Numbered from the stretch's first letter, positions 50,054 through 59,909 are shown. The stretch is 64,000 bases of DNA from Paenibacillus sp. FSL R10-2782 (GCF_038592985.1 NZ_CP151951.1:921001-985000); one strand, 5' to 3'. Translations and numbers: made by a program. Notes: generated from the letters alone by a model not told the origin.

Positions 50054-51676
50054 ATGGCCCAAGCTACAACCGCAAAAAAAGTCGTGATCGTTCCCATTAA
50101 AACGATGGACATCGTAGAAGGAATTCAATCGATTCAAAAGAAGAAAGTCGCTGCCTATTGTCGGGTCAGTACCGATTCCGAGGAGCAAAAGGAAAGCTAT
50201 ACCAATCAGGTCAACCATTATACCCAATACATTCAAAACAACTTGGAATGGGAAATGGCTGATATTTACGCCGATGAAGGGATCACTGGAACCAGTACCA
50301 AAAATAGAACACATTTTAATCGGATGATACAGGATGCTCGAAATGGTAAACTGGATCTCATTCTGGTCAAGTCGATTTCAAGATTTGCTAGGAATACACT
50401 AGATTTATTAAAATATGTACGGGAACTGAAAAGTCTCGGAGTCGCCGTATTCTTTGAACGGGAGAACATTAATACGCTAGATACCACAGGTGAGGTATTG
50501 CTGACCATCCTGAGTTCCCTTGCCCAAGACGAGAGTCGGAATATTTCTGAAAATAGTCGATGGGGCATATTACGTGGCTTTCAAAACGGCAAAGTCTTCT
50601 GCAACACGAATCGTTTCCTCGGCTACGATAAGGATGAACAGGGTGAATTGGTGATTAACGAGTCGGAAGCAGAGATTGTACGCAGAATATACGAGGAGTA
50701 TTTGGATGGCAAAAGCTATCAGGCGATAGCCAGAGGTTTGATGCGAGATCACATTAAAACAGTCACGGGTGGCGATACGTGGTGGGATTCCTCCATTACC
50801 TTAATTCTGACCAATGAGAAATATTACGGAGCTTTGCTTCAGCAAAAGACGGTAACGGTAGATTTTCTAACCCACAAACGAATAAGAAATAAAGGACAGG
50901 AGCAGCAATATTTAATTGAGGACAACCATGAACCGATTGTATCGAAGGAAATATTTGAAGCGGTGCAAAAGGAAAAGGAACGGAGGGCCAAGCTGAAAGG
51001 TAATGTCATGGGGGATAGTAAAAGATACTCCAGTAAATATGCACTAAGCAGTAAAGTATATTGTGGATGCTGTGGAGCCATTTTCAAACGCCGAACCTGG
51101 AACAGCAATAACCCATCCAAAAAAGTGGTATGGCAATGCAAAACGTATGTCAATGAAGGTAAAGCAGCATGTGATGCCAAATCAGTCGATGAACAAGTAT
51201 TACATTCCGCGTTTGTACGATTGTTCAATCGGATGTATGAGAATAAGAAAGGATTCATAAAGACGTTGAAAGCCAATATTGAATCGGTGCTTTCCAGCAA
51301 AGTAGGGCAAGAACCGCTATTGGACATTGAAGGAAAGATGCACCAATTGAAATCCGACCTGAAGGAATTAGTGAATCTTAAGCTACGGAATCAGATTGAT
51401 GAGATTGTATATGATGAAGAAACGAACAGACTTTCCAATGAACTCAACGAGCTACGACAACAGAAGCTGACACTGGAGGAAGAGAATGAGCAGCAAGCAA
51501 AAATCAAGGAGCGTGTAGATGAAATTATACAAGTACTAAACTTACGGGAAGATGTACTGGAACAATTTGATGATAACCTATTCAATGCGTTGGTGGAGAA
51601 GATAACCGTTCTCTCACCAGCGCATTTTATTTTTACCTTGAAAAGTGGAATGAGCATAGACGAAATATTGGACTAA
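50054..51676 (+). CDS. Large serine recombinase, copy B
   Basis: 540 aa with Ser39 nucleophile, zinc ribbon and coiled coil as in copy A. Changes lie mostly in the C-terminal coiled coil and just before it, the part that controls synapsis and direction; the catalytic and DNA-binding parts are almost unchanged, so both copies should use the same attachment sequence. Confidence 0.92.
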   Translation: MAQATTAKKVVIVPIKTMDIVEGIQSIQKKKVAAYCRVSTDSEEQKESYTNQVNHYTQYIQNNLEWEMADIYADEGITGTSTKNRTHFNRMIQDARNGKLDLILVKSISRFARNTLDLLKYVRELKSLGVAVFFERENINTLDTTGEVLLTILSSLAQDESRNISENSRWGILRGFQNGKVFCNTNRFLGYDKDEQGELVINESEAEIVRRIYEEYLDGKSYQAIARGLMRDHIKTVTGGDTWWDSSITLILTNEKYYGALLQQKTVTVDFLTHKRIRNKGQEQQYLIEDNHEPIVSKEIFEAVQKEKERRAKLKGNVMGDSKRYSSKYALSSKVYCGCCGAIFKRRTWNSNNPSKKVVWQCKTYVNEGKAACDAKSVDEQVLHSAFVRLFNRMYENKKGFIKTLKANIESVLSSKVGQEPLLDIEGKMHQLKSDLKELVNLKLRNQIDEIVYDEETNRLSNELNELRQQKLTLEEENEQQAKIKERVDEIIQVLNLREDVLEQFDDNLFNALVEKITVLSPAHFIFTLKSGMSIDEILD

Positions 51677-51705
51677 CGAAACCATAGGCTGTAACGATCA
51701 ATAGG

Positions 51706-51993
51706 CTAGAGAATATTTGTGGGTTGTATGACGGGAAGAATCAATCGAATCCCGTCTTTCACTCCTTCCATGTAGATGGATTGCTTATCCTGACTTAGCT
51801 GATAACCTATGGCTTCTTCCCATTCAGATAGCAGACGTTGAATATCTTCGTTTTGGTTGGTTTTGAATTGATCCATTTGAGTGAATAGATTTTTGTCCTC
51901 AGATAAACATGAAGCCTGTTGTTCACTAGCGAGTTCTAATTGATAAAAACGTTGGCGTAATGCTTCGAGAAACCAATCTGGCCAATTTGACAT
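51706..51993 (-). CDS. 95-aa conserved hypothetical protein (DUF6809-like), copy B
   Basis: Almost the same as the protein at 17348-17635, starting MSNWPDW in place of MPNWPDW. Separated from the immunity gene by a bidirectional terminator, so it is probably transcribed on its own here. Confidence 0.55.
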   Translation of the reverse strand: MSNWPDWFLEALRQRFYQLELASEQQASCLSEDKNLFTQMDQFKTNQNEDIQRLLSEWEEAIGYQLSQDKQSIYMEGVKDGIRLILPVIQPTNIL

Positions 51994-52120
51994 AACACAT
52001 TTCCCCTCCCGTGGTTTGAGTGTGTGTATGGTAACTCTGATGGGGAGGGATGGCAAGTTATTGTTTTGTGCAGGAAAGATGGATTATTATGATTTTTTAA
52101 CCTTTTTATTTTGATTATAC

Positions 52121-52167
52121 AAAAAAGCTCATTCCTACTCATGATTCAAGTTGGAACAAGCTTTTTA
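52121..52167. terminator. Bidirectional terminator after the immunity gene, copy B
   Basis: AAAAAGCT and AGCTTTTT pair, with TTCC/GGAA inside. A-run and T-run on both sides allow use in either direction. Not present in copy A. Confidence 0.65.
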
Positions 52168-52263
52168 AAGTTCATCAAGTGTTTGTTAATTTGTTCAGTG
52201 TTTGGTTTGTTGGTGGTATTGCACTCTTATTGTCGGAGTTAATAGCTCTATTTCAACTTTATG

Positions 52264-52668
52264 TTAATCTTCATAGTCATCTTCTACTTTAGGTATGAAT
52301 GGAGACAAGAAAGGGTCTGTGTGTTCAGTCAATTCACCTCGAATTAATGTATGAACCCTAAATTCATTAAATAGTTTCATATCATCACTATCCCTTACAT
52401 ATAAAATTCCATATGAGCCGGGAGCAAACTCACCCACTCTTTTTAATAATTCTATGGGATTATGTTTAGCTGTAGGTTTATGATTATTAAGACCTGCTAT
52501 CCAGAGTTGAAAATCTCCATTTACGGCTCTTAAATCCAAAACGCCAGAAGGCCAATCTAATTCATTCAAAAAGTTCTGTATCTCTTGAATGACTAAAATT
52601 AATTTTTCATCATCATCTTCAAATGAGGAACTTTCTCTAATGGTTGCCCACCCGTGATACTCAAACAT
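52264..52668 (-). CDS. Imm7-type immunity protein
   Basis: 134 aa. Starts MFEYHGWATIRES and contains LDLRAVNGDFQLWIAGLNNH and GSYGILYVRD, a pattern I associate with the Imm7 family that neutralises polymorphic nuclease toxins. It overlaps nothing and follows the toxin gene by 14 bp on the same strand. It differs entirely from the immunity protein of copy A, in step with the toxin tip. ATG behind GAGAAGAA. Confidence 0.75.
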   Translation of the reverse strand: MFEYHGWATIRESSSFEDDDEKLILVIQEIQNFLNELDWPSGVLDLRAVNGDFQLWIAGLNNHKPTAKHNPIELLKRVGEFAPGSYGILYVRDSDDMKLFNEFRVHTLIRGELTEHTDPFLSPFIPKVEDDYED

Positions 52669-52682
52669 TTCTTCTCATCCTC

Positions 52683-55600
52683 TCATGGTATAAGGGGTTT
52701 AGTATCAATAATTATTTCTACACCATATCTTTCGGCATATTCTTTAAGTTGTCTTAGCACTCTATCATCAGGCTTACCTTCAAAGTGAAAGTACGCTTTT
52801 CTGTTCGTCTCAATTGCTGCTTCAATCGTAGCTTTCGCTTGTTTTCTAAATTGCTTATCTAAACTGTTCAACGGTGGTTTGGTTTGAGCAATGTACTGGT
52901 CGCTTACCGTATCAAACTCACGTCCCTTAGGGTCATTGCTAAATTTAACTCTGGCTTCTCCACCTAGTTTTTCTGCTAACATATCAGCTGCTTCATCTTC
53001 CTTAGGAACCTTTACTAATTTCCCTGAATATTGTCCATTATTTGAATTTCCAGTTTTACCCGTCCCCTCAGGAGTTTTACTCGGATTCGTTGATTTAGGT
53101 GTCTCCTTAGGCCTACTAGAATTTGCCCCATTATAAATCGGCGAATCATTGAATTCATCAATCGGCTTGTTTACACCTGGGCCACCTTTTGGGTTGGGTT
53201 TTACAGGCGGATTCTCTACAATAGGTGGTTGGCTGGGCCTAGCAGGAGGCCTTCCAGCAGTCCCCATACCGATACGAGCTCCTACAACCCCATAAGTCGT
53301 GTCTTCGACTAAATCACTTAGACCTGTCCTCTCCATGTAATCTCCGGATTTTTGTCCGATGAAGCCCTGATTGTATCGAGCAATGAGTGCATCTATTTTC
53401 TCTTTGTCCAACTCAATAGCATTTGTTGAGTCTACTCCCATAGCTACTAATCCATTTTCTATGGCATTTAGGGTTCCTTCATCCCATACTTGTGTTCGCT
53501 TTGTGTTGACGATGCGCTGGATGGCAGCCATTTTATTGGGGTCTTTAATATCATACAGTGATAGTTTGCGCTGCATTGTAATTTCAGTGCGTAGTGCTTG
53601 CTCAGCTTGCTTTAGCTTACCTTCATCCTGCCACCAGTTGGCTGTAAAATAATCAGTTTGATTCCAATATGAAGTATACTCCTTAGTTTTTCTTTCTCTC
53701 CATAGTGCAAGTTTTGAATTCTCATGTTTCTGTGTTTGCGCTGCCTGAAGGCGTTGTTTTTTCGTATAATCTCTGAGCATTTTATCTCGAACACTTTTAG
53801 GAATCTGCTGGTAGGCATGAGCCATAGCATTCGACTCTTTCAGCAGGTTCTGAATCAGCTCCAGTGGGCCTCCAGAATTCGCTACATGACGTGCACTCGT
53901 ATATGCTTTTCCTAAAATCCACTTGCTATAGTAGGCTTGTCTTGCTTGCTCATGTTCGTATTGACTGATTAGTCCTTGGAGTGCTAAGCCAGCCAAGTGT
54001 TTGAGCGGGTGCAACCCCGTTTCTTTACTGCCTCCAACCGTTGGCGTTCCTTTACTACGAATAGGGATGGCTCCTGTTGCTTGTAACACCGTTGCCGCCA
54101 CTTTACCTGCTGGCCCACCCACCGTATTCAACATCACACTGGCTACGTTCCCTACTGCTGGAATAGAGCCTAACAGTTTGGATATCGTCCCCATCAAAGC
54201 ATTAGCCTTCTGAAGCTCAGCTGGAGTCGTAATTTTTGCTTTAGGAGTAGGGGCTTGGCTGCTCTTTGCTGCTGATTGGGCTGCTTCATAAGCTTTTATA
54301 CTCATTAATGGTGGTTCAGGTACAGGAGGGAGGTCAGACACGAAAACGGGTGCTTTCACCGTACCTTCCTGATAAATCACTGGAGCTTTGGTATCTGTCT
54401 CACCATCCAGCACCATGCTACTTTCTCCACCTTTGAGATACAGCGCCGTTCCAGCTTCCAGCGACAGTTCCTCACCTGCATCAAGCTTCACATGACCACC
54501 CTGAATCTGTACATCCCCCGGACTGTTGATGGTGATGCCACCATCTTCATTTAGTGTAATGGAAAATCCATCGGAGGTAGAAAGGGTCAGTTCTTGCTCA
54601 GACATTTCTACGCCGCTACCTTGCACATGTTTCCATATCTTCACATTCGGCTGTCCATTTGTGTGGCGTTGTTGTCGTAGCGAATCCGTCACATAGGCAT
54701 CCTGTTCGCGGTGTGTAGGCAGATACAGTTCGACTTGTTCCCCGATCTCAGGCATATCGTACCAACCGCTATGTTCTTCGGCTACATATCGAGTCGCCAC
54801 GGGAAACCAACAGGCTTTAGCCGGGTCTTGCTTCGGGTCGATGCCCAGTTGAAGCTGTACGAAATCCTGCTGTACCTTGAGCACCGTTCCTGTCAGCGAA
54901 ATCCCAGTGGCCTGGTCGTTTTCATAACGGGCATAGCGAATATTCTGTTCGGTTTGGAGATCATAACGGGTACGCAGTAAGCCATCGGCTAACGTGGTCA
55001 CTGCTCGAACTACGACCAATTCTTTGCCTTGTCCAATGGGCAACGTGATGAGGTCACCCAGCGCATAATATTGCAGACTTTCAATCGTATAGGTGACATA
55101 CGAGCCAGCACGTTCTCCCGGCTTTTCGGCATCCAGTTCATGAAACGTTTTCCGTACCCGATAAAATACATCTCGTTCCACTTTGTGCTGTTTGCCTTCT
55201 GGCATCCCGAAAAAAACTTTGGGTGAGGCTGCGGTTACCTCTGGCACAAGTACGGAGCCAAAGCGGGAAGCAAGACGCTTTAAAAAAGCCCAATCCGTCT
55301 CCTCATATTGTAAAACAAAAGTATCCAGTTTGGCATAATTAGTTATGGTATCAATGGCGTCTCCATACTCATATTTACGAACCATCGAGGTGACCAGATC
55401 ATCATAAGTGCGGTGAATATCTTGGTAGGAACGTTTTTTCAGCTTGATATCCATTTGATAGGAATGGGAAGCGGCTTCCAATTCAAAGGTGTATACTCCC
55501 CGTGTGCAATTCACAGACATTTGCGTAACAATCCCGTGAAACAGTCTTCTTAGCGATTGTCCTTGATCATCCAACTGACGAATCACAATCGGCTCTTGCT

Positions 55601-55775
55601 CCATATTTTGTCCGATGCATGCGGCTCCCTGTTCTTCGGAGAGCATACCACGGATATGTAAAAAGGTATGATCATTAATGGTACGTGTGATTTGAAGTTG
55701 ATCGATGTGTTGCGGCTGAAAGGGACCATAAAAGCGTAGGCTTTCATACCCGATCCCATCTGATAATAGGCTCAA
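52683..55775 (-). CDS. VgrG/gpD-like spike with restriction-endonuclease-fold toxin tip, copy B
   Basis: 1030 aa. Residues 1 to about 667 (gpD/VgrG hub, OB fold, needle, carrier) match copy A closely. The unique part has a helical linker, a proline-rich hinge (RPPARPSQPPIVENPP) and a final domain of about 100 residues with LVKVPKEDEAADMLAEKLGG, KGREFDTVSDQYIAQTKP and YFHFEGKP, typical of restriction-endonuclease-fold toxins (Tox-REase-3-like). Glu/Asp in EFDTVSD and the QxK in IAQTK form the likely metal site, so DNase activity is expected. TTG start after GAAAGGAG. Delivery machinery is not encoded nearby. Confidence 0.88.
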   Translation of the reverse strand: MSLLSDGIGYESLRFYGPFQPQHIDQLQITRTINDHTFLHIRGMLSEEQGAACIGQNMEQEPIVIRQLDDQGQSLRRLFHGIVTQMSVNCTRGVYTFELEAASHSYQMDIKLKKRSYQDIHRTYDDLVTSMVRKYEYGDAIDTITNYAKLDTFVLQYEETDWAFLKRLASRFGSVLVPEVTAASPKVFFGMPEGKQHKVERDVFYRVRKTFHELDAEKPGERAGSYVTYTIESLQYYALGDLITLPIGQGKELVVVRAVTTLADGLLRTRYDLQTEQNIRYARYENDQATGISLTGTVLKVQQDFVQLQLGIDPKQDPAKACWFPVATRYVAEEHSGWYDMPEIGEQVELYLPTHREQDAYVTDSLRQQRHTNGQPNVKIWKHVQGSGVEMSEQELTLSTSDGFSITLNEDGGITINSPGDVQIQGGHVKLDAGEELSLEAGTALYLKGGESSMVLDGETDTKAPVIYQEGTVKAPVFVSDLPPVPEPPLMSIKAYEAAQSAAKSSQAPTPKAKITTPAELQKANALMGTISKLLGSIPAVGNVASVMLNTVGGPAGKVAATVLQATGAIPIRSKGTPTVGGSKETGLHPLKHLAGLALQGLISQYEHEQARQAYYSKWILGKAYTSARHVANSGGPLELIQNLLKESNAMAHAYQQIPKSVRDKMLRDYTKKQRLQAAQTQKHENSKLALWRERKTKEYTSYWNQTDYFTANWWQDEGKLKQAEQALRTEITMQRKLSLYDIKDPNKMAAIQRIVNTKRTQVWDEGTLNAIENGLVAMGVDSTNAIELDKEKIDALIARYNQGFIGQKSGDYMERTGLSDLVEDTTYGVVGARIGMGTAGRPPARPSQPPIVENPPVKPNPKGGPGVNKPIDEFNDSPIYNGANSSRPKETPKSTNPSKTPEGTGKTGNSNNGQYSGKLVKVPKEDEAADMLAEKLGGEARVKFSNDPKGREFDTVSDQYIAQTKPPLNSLDKQFRKQAKATIEAAIETNRKAYFHFEGKPDDRVLRQLKEYAERYGVEIIIDTKPLIP

Positions 55776-55929
55776 GTGAGTTCATGACTCCTTTCTAGAT
55801 ATGATGGCTGATTACAAAAGTAAAGTGCGGCATTTTTGATTCGAGTCTGACTAGTAGAAGACACGAATGAGTGCAAATTTGAATCAAGATAGATATGTAT
55901 CACTGAGTTTGTTGGGTACAAAGTTACGA

Positions 55930-56153
55930 GAGGTGATATTTATTAAACAGTCCAGCATATGTATATATCGGTTGAAAGAGAGATTTAGTTTACAAAATGA
56001 CCCATTCGTTGCGGTATTTTCAATGTTTATTTATGGAAGGTAGAGGTGTGGGAGGAAGTTTATAGTATATAAAAGCTTATAAATTAGAAGGTGAGAGGGA
56101 GCATATCCTTTCCATCACCTCGAAACATATGGAGTGCTGTTCACTACTTGTTA
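55930..56153. repeat. Shared upstream region of the spike gene (repeat copy 2)
   Basis: Begins GAGGTGATATTTA and CCAGCATATGTAT as the region at 21187; the middle is shortened and diverged, and the end keeps CATATGGAGTGC. Located about 150 bp upstream of the copy B spike gene. Confidence 0.45.
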
Positions 56154-56314
56154 GAAATGAAAAATAATTGACGTAACAGTGCATTTAGGTCCCTTGAAAA
56201 AGAGGTCTATTTCACCTGCCGCCGCGACAGGCACAAAAGGAAATAAAGACCACAATAGGTGAACTGCACCCCAATTGTTAGACACCATCTAACATTGGAG
56301 GTGCAGTTTTTGTA

Positions 56315-56818
56315 ATGGCTAAAGTGACCACACAAGAAAAAATACAAGCGGTAAAAAGGTATCTTGAAGGGAAGGAAGGACAGAAAAGCATAGCGAGGAG
56401 TATAGGAGTATCGCATAGTATACTCCTAACATGGATTCGACAGTACGAACATCATGGAGAACAGGGTTTTGAAAATGGCTATACAACCTATTCCGTGGAA
56501 GATAAACTAAAGGTGCTTCATTATATAAACGAACATGGGACATCTATCCGCGAAGCAGCTGCGATCTTCAATATACCAACACATTCTCTGGTACTACGTT
56601 GGAAGAACCAACTAGAGACAGAAGGTGTAGATGCCCTCAAATCAAAGAAAAAGGGGCGTCCATCCATGAAAGAAGAATCCAAGAAACCTACTCCAGTTGA
56701 AGGCTCTATCGAGGCGTTACAAGCGGAAATAGAACGTTTGCGTATGGAGAATGCCTACTTAAAAAAGTTGAATGCCTTAGTTCAAAGCAAGGAAAAATCA
56801 CAAAGCAAGACAAAGTGA
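56315..56818 (+). CDS. IS3-family transposase OrfA
   Basis: 167 aa with two helix-turn-helix segments (KSIARSIGVSHSILLTWIRQ and SIREAAAIFNIPTHSLVLRW) and a C-terminal leucine-zipper-like stretch (EALQAEIERLRMENAYLKKL). Binds the IS ends. ATG start 55 bp inside the left end; overlaps orfB by 4 bp, where frameshifting would give the OrfAB transposase. Confidence 0.88.
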   Translation: MAKVTTQEKIQAVKRYLEGKEGQKSIARSIGVSHSILLTWIRQYEHHGEQGFENGYTTYSVEDKLKVLHYINEHGTSIREAAAIFNIPTHSLVLRWKNQLETEGVDALKSKKKGRPSMKEESKKPTPVEGSIEALQAEIERLRMENAYLKKLNALVQSKEKSQSKTK

Positions 56819-57663
56819 AAGTCATTTTTGAACTAAGGCTGAAATACCCCGTTACGGCTCTGCTGCAACTGGCTCAGATACCACGTAGTACGTATTACTA
56901 CTGGGTGAACACATTCGGAGAACCAGATAAAGATGCTGACTTAAAATCCCGTATTCAAGCCATTTATCAAGAGCATAAAGGCCGCTATGGATACCGCCGA
57001 ATTCGAGATCAATTGCACAGTGAAAAGCTCCAAGTCAACCATAAAAAAGTACAACGAATCATGAGTGAACTTGGTTTGAAATGTACGGTACGAATGAAAA
57101 AGTACCGTTCATATAAAGGAACTGTTGGTAAAATCGCACCCAACATTTTAAATCGAGACTTCAACGCAACGAAGCCTAATGAAAAATGGGTGACGGATAT
57201 TACGGAATTCAAGTTATTTGGTGAGAAGCTGTATTTATCCCCCCTATTGGACTTATTTAACGGTGAAATCATTACGTATACAGTGGAATCACGCCCCGTC
57301 TACTCTCTTGTTTCCAAGATGCTGGACAAGGCATTGGAACAAATAAATGAAGGAGATTCGCTCATGATTCATTCAGATCAGGGATGGCACTACCAAATGA
57401 GCCCATACCAACACACGTTAAAGGAACATGGAATAACACAAAGTATGTCGCGTAAAGGCAATTGCTATGACAATGCCGTGATCGAGAGCTTCTTTGGCAT
57501 TCTAAAATCCGAATTTTTATACACACAAGAATTTGAAAGCATCGAACACTTCAAAGAGGAACTTGATCAATATATCACGTACTACAATAACGACCGTATA
57601 AAGGCAAGATTAAAGGGCATGAGTCCCGCTCAATACCGGGCTCATACCCTCAAGATAGCTTAA
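56815..57663 (+). CDS. IS3-family transposase OrfB (DDE integrase)
   Basis: 282 aa. HTH_21-type start (YRRIRDQLHSEKLQVNHKKVQ) and an rve catalytic core: WVTDITEFKL (first Asp), MIHSDQGWHYQ (second Asp) and NCYDNAVIESFFGILKSE (Glu). All three acids are present and the frame is whole, so the element may be active. Confidence 0.92.
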   Translation: MKVIFELRLKYPVTALLQLAQIPRSTYYYWVNTFGEPDKDADLKSRIQAIYQEHKGRYGYRRIRDQLHSEKLQVNHKKVQRIMSELGLKCTVRMKKYRSYKGTVGKIAPNILNRDFNATKPNEKWVTDITEFKLFGEKLYLSPLLDLFNGEIITYTVESRPVYSLVSKMLDKALEQINEGDSLMIHSDQGWHYQMSPYQHTLKEHGITQSMSRKGNCYDNAVIESFFGILKSEFLYTQEFESIEHFKEELDQYITYYNNDRIKARLKGMSPAQYRAHTLKIA

Positions 57664-57822
57664 TTATATACCGTCTAACTTTTCGGGGTCACTTCAAGGA
57701 GCACTGGCTCGCTTTGTGGTCTTTTATATAGATTATGCATCGAAAGAATCAGGAAACGTACACTTTATATTACTTTACAGGCACACCTTGATCAAGGAAT
57801 TGCTCATGTTTTGCAATTAACG

Positions 57823-58152
57823 TTATGTAACTATCGTTGCAACTATTAAAATAAATCCTATCACTAGACCGGCAGGGCCCCAATAATGCATAGGGATAAA
57901 AAACAGACTGTGCTGGGTTCCCATTTGATAGCGTTGCCCCGTTTCCATATCAACTAGCACTTTGTCCGAGTCGGCGTTGAGTGCTTTCCCCAGATACCAG
58001 ATAATAACTCCAGACACAATGAATACAAAAGCCATCGGCAGCCGGGAATCTATTGAGTCAAGTCCTAGAGCGGATACTAAACTCCCGACAATAACAAATA
58101 AAATCCCTGGAATAACAATATTTAAAATACCAAAACCCTTCCAAACAATCAC
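57823..58152 (-). CDS. Small membrane protein of unknown function
   Basis: 109 aa, GTG start behind GGAAG. Three hydrophobic segments: about 5-31 (ILNIVIPGILFVIVGSLVSA), 40-56 (MAFVFIVSGVIIWYLGKAL) and 88-107 (YWGPAGLVIGFILIVATIV), with a short soluble loop between the last two (DMETGQRYQMGTQHSLFF). This is seen in small Bacillales membrane proteins of unassigned role. A repeat region shared with the spike genes lies upstream. Confidence 0.65.
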   Translation of the reverse strand: MIVWKGFGILNIVIPGILFVIVGSLVSALGLDSIDSRLPMAFVFIVSGVIIWYLGKALNADSDKVLVDMETGQRYQMGTQHSLFFIPMHYWGPAGLVIGFILIVATIVT

Positions 58153-58285
58153 ATGAAAACTTCCTTTCTGGTTATGTTTACGTTAATAGTGAGTCCCGTA
58201 TGTATATATCCGTACTTTTCTAATAATTACATATTTTTATCAACTATTAACACCTCCTTAAAACCATTACTCTCATAGTTCAAAT

Positions 58286-58590
58286 CCAGCATATGTATTT
58301 ATCGGTTAAAAGAGAGATTAACTTTACAGAATGACCCATTGGAAGCTGTATTTACAATGTGTACTTTTGGAAGCAGGTGATATGGGAGGAGGGAAAGCTG
58401 AAAGTAATTTTGAGCAATTGTCTTTCAAAGTCAGGAACTGAGCTGATTTAATTGTGATTATGGATTAGGGTAAAAAAAGGGTGTTGTGAGAAGGATCGGA
58501 TTTTGATAACTATAGGTAATATATATAATTAAAAGGAATATATCCCTTTCGCTGTCTCGACACATGTGGAGTGCGTGGTAGTAATATATC
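58286..58590. repeat. Shared upstream region (repeat copy 3)
   Basis: Matches 21187-21580 over most of its length, with an internal deletion of about 60 bp. Lies 134 bp upstream of the minus-strand membrane protein gene. A weak echo (GGAATATATATT, GCATGTGGAGTG) occurs at 58674-58712; otherwise 58591-58772 holds nothing I can identify. Confidence 0.5.
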
Positions 58591-58772
58591 GAGATGAGAA
58601 GCATTGATGTACGAGGGTTTGAAGACAATTTGAATATGTTCTCGCACTCAAAAAATTGCATTAGGGTTGAGTGCAGGAATATATATTATTTTCATTCACA
58701 AGGCATGTGGAGTGGGTGGCTTTTTTGGTACGGAAGGGCAATTAATTTGGAGATACAATGGCGGAAATAGTA

Positions 58773-58805
58773 AAGAGGGGCGGCAAAGGCCAACCCCTCT
58801 TTTTG
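58773..58805. terminator. Terminator at the 3' end of the HTH/methyltransferase gene
   Basis: AGAGGGG and CCCCTCT arms with GGC/GCC inside, then five T on the plus strand and A-rich sequence on the other side. Lies between convergent directions. Confidence 0.6.
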
Positions 58806-58828
58806 TTGCCTTAAATATGGTAGCATCT

Positions 58829-59659
58829 TTAGACTAACGAGGTTATCTTTTGGGCAATAATTTTAGTCATTGTATGTTTGTGAGGAATGCCTGACGAGTT
58901 ACAGTCGAAAATAACTTCCGAACTATCTTCAATGAACCAGTCGTGATAATGTGTAAGCAGTTCACCAGAGTACCACTTATACGAATTAGGTTCTTTTTCA
59001 GGTGGTGGAGCAATAAACGGCTTGTTTACAAACACATTAAAGATATGCAAGCCGTTTGGATTTGTGTACTGCTTATAATTTTTAAATATTTCTTTGCGGA
59101 ATTCCGGTTTTATGTAGTGTAGGACACCACTTGAAAAGATAACGTCAAAATGCGTATCCAAACGATAATCTAAAATATCTGCCTTGAATACATTAACATG
59201 GACACCGATATTTTCAGCAAGTCTCTTGGTTTTCTCTATACCTGCGTCCGAAACATCAAATGCAGTAACATCATATCCATTTCTAGCAAAAAATACGGCG
59301 TCTTTTCCCTCACCACATCCAATATCCAATAATTTTATGTGTTTATTGGGGGGCATAAACTGCAAAACCTGATAACACACTTTATTAGGTTCAGTACCCC
59401 AGTAATATTCTTGTGTTTTATATTCTTCCTCGTAAATGGTAATCGGTTTATCCTGTGATACATACCCAAGAAGCTTGTCTATGCTTACTTCTAAAGTTCT
59501 TGATAACTGAGGTAATAACGAAATATCAGGCATTGTCTGAGCATTTTCCCACTTGGAAACGGCCTGAAATGAAAGTCCAAGTATTTTTGCGAGTTCTTCT
59601 TGTGTAAGTCCTCTTTCTTTGCGGTATATGCTTATGTTTCTTGCTAATTTTTCCTTCAT
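58829..59659 (-). CDS. HTH regulator fused to a SAM-dependent methyltransferase
   Basis: 276 aa. Residues 1-65 are an XRE/HTH_3 domain (LTQEELAKILGLSFQAVSKW). Residues about 90-250 are a class I methyltransferase of TehB/UbiE-like type: LLDIGCGEGKDAVFFA (SAM-binding), VTAFDVSDAGIEK and VIFSSGVLHYI. A DNA-binding domain ahead of a small-molecule methyltransferase occurs in Firmicutes near drug- or tellurite-stress genes; substrate unknown. ATG at 59659 behind AAGGAGCGTGAGGATCC. Confidence 0.8.
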   Translation of the reverse strand: MKEKLARNISIYRKERGLTQEELAKILGLSFQAVSKWENAQTMPDISLLPQLSRTLEVSIDKLLGYVSQDKPITIYEEEYKTQEYYWGTEPNKVCYQVLQFMPPNKHIKLLDIGCGEGKDAVFFARNGYDVTAFDVSDAGIEKTKRLAENIGVHVNVFKADILDYRLDTHFDVIFSSGVLHYIKPEFRKEIFKNYKQYTNPNGLHIFNVFVNKPFIAPPPEKEPNSYKWYSGELLTHYHDWFIEDSSEVIFDCNSSGIPHKHTMTKIIAQKITSLV

Positions 59660-59878
59660 GGATCCTCACGCTCCTTCATGTAATCCAATTCTATTGGAGT
59701 TTGTTGGCACGAACAATAACTTCATATTTGATTTTTTATAATATTCAACCACCAGTTGAGCAAAAAATTTATAACCAAGTTTATAACTTATTACTAATAT
59801 GTTCTCTACGACTCCTTGTTTTTTTGTAGAACACGAATAGTCTCGGTCTTCTCTTAAATTAGAAGATGAAATGAGTTA

Positions 59879-59909
59879 GGCCCTTTGTATTATTTAAGGG
59901 CTTTTTTTG
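59879..59909 (+). terminator. Intrinsic terminator
   Basis: GGCCCTT pairs with AAGGGC(T) around a 10-nt loop, then seven T. No plus-strand gene is seen just upstream; apart from it, 59660-60097 holds no gene or repeat that I can identify. Confidence 0.6.

Larger units (their letters stand above)
38111..55775 (+). mobile_element. Phage-like head/toxin module, copy B
   Basis: About 17.7 kb, gene for gene the same as copy A, except for the cargo gene (NUDIX) and the toxin tip and immunity gene. No frameshift or stop is seen in any shared gene. Its replication unit (31662-37960) lies directly upstream, so the complete element probably runs from about 31.6 to 55.8 kb. Confidence 0.7.
56260..57696 (+). 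mobile_element. IS3-family insertion sequence (IS150-like), complete
   Basis: 1437 bp. Left end TGAACTGCACCCCAATTGTT and right end (complement) TGAAGTGACCCCGAAAAGTT form imperfect inverted repeats. The flanking AGG on each side fits a 3-bp target duplication. It carries orfA and orfB, overlapping by 4 bp. The insertion separates the two arms of a terminator-like hairpin (AAAGACCACA at 56245-56254 and TGTGGTCTTT at 57715-57724). Confidence 0.9.
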
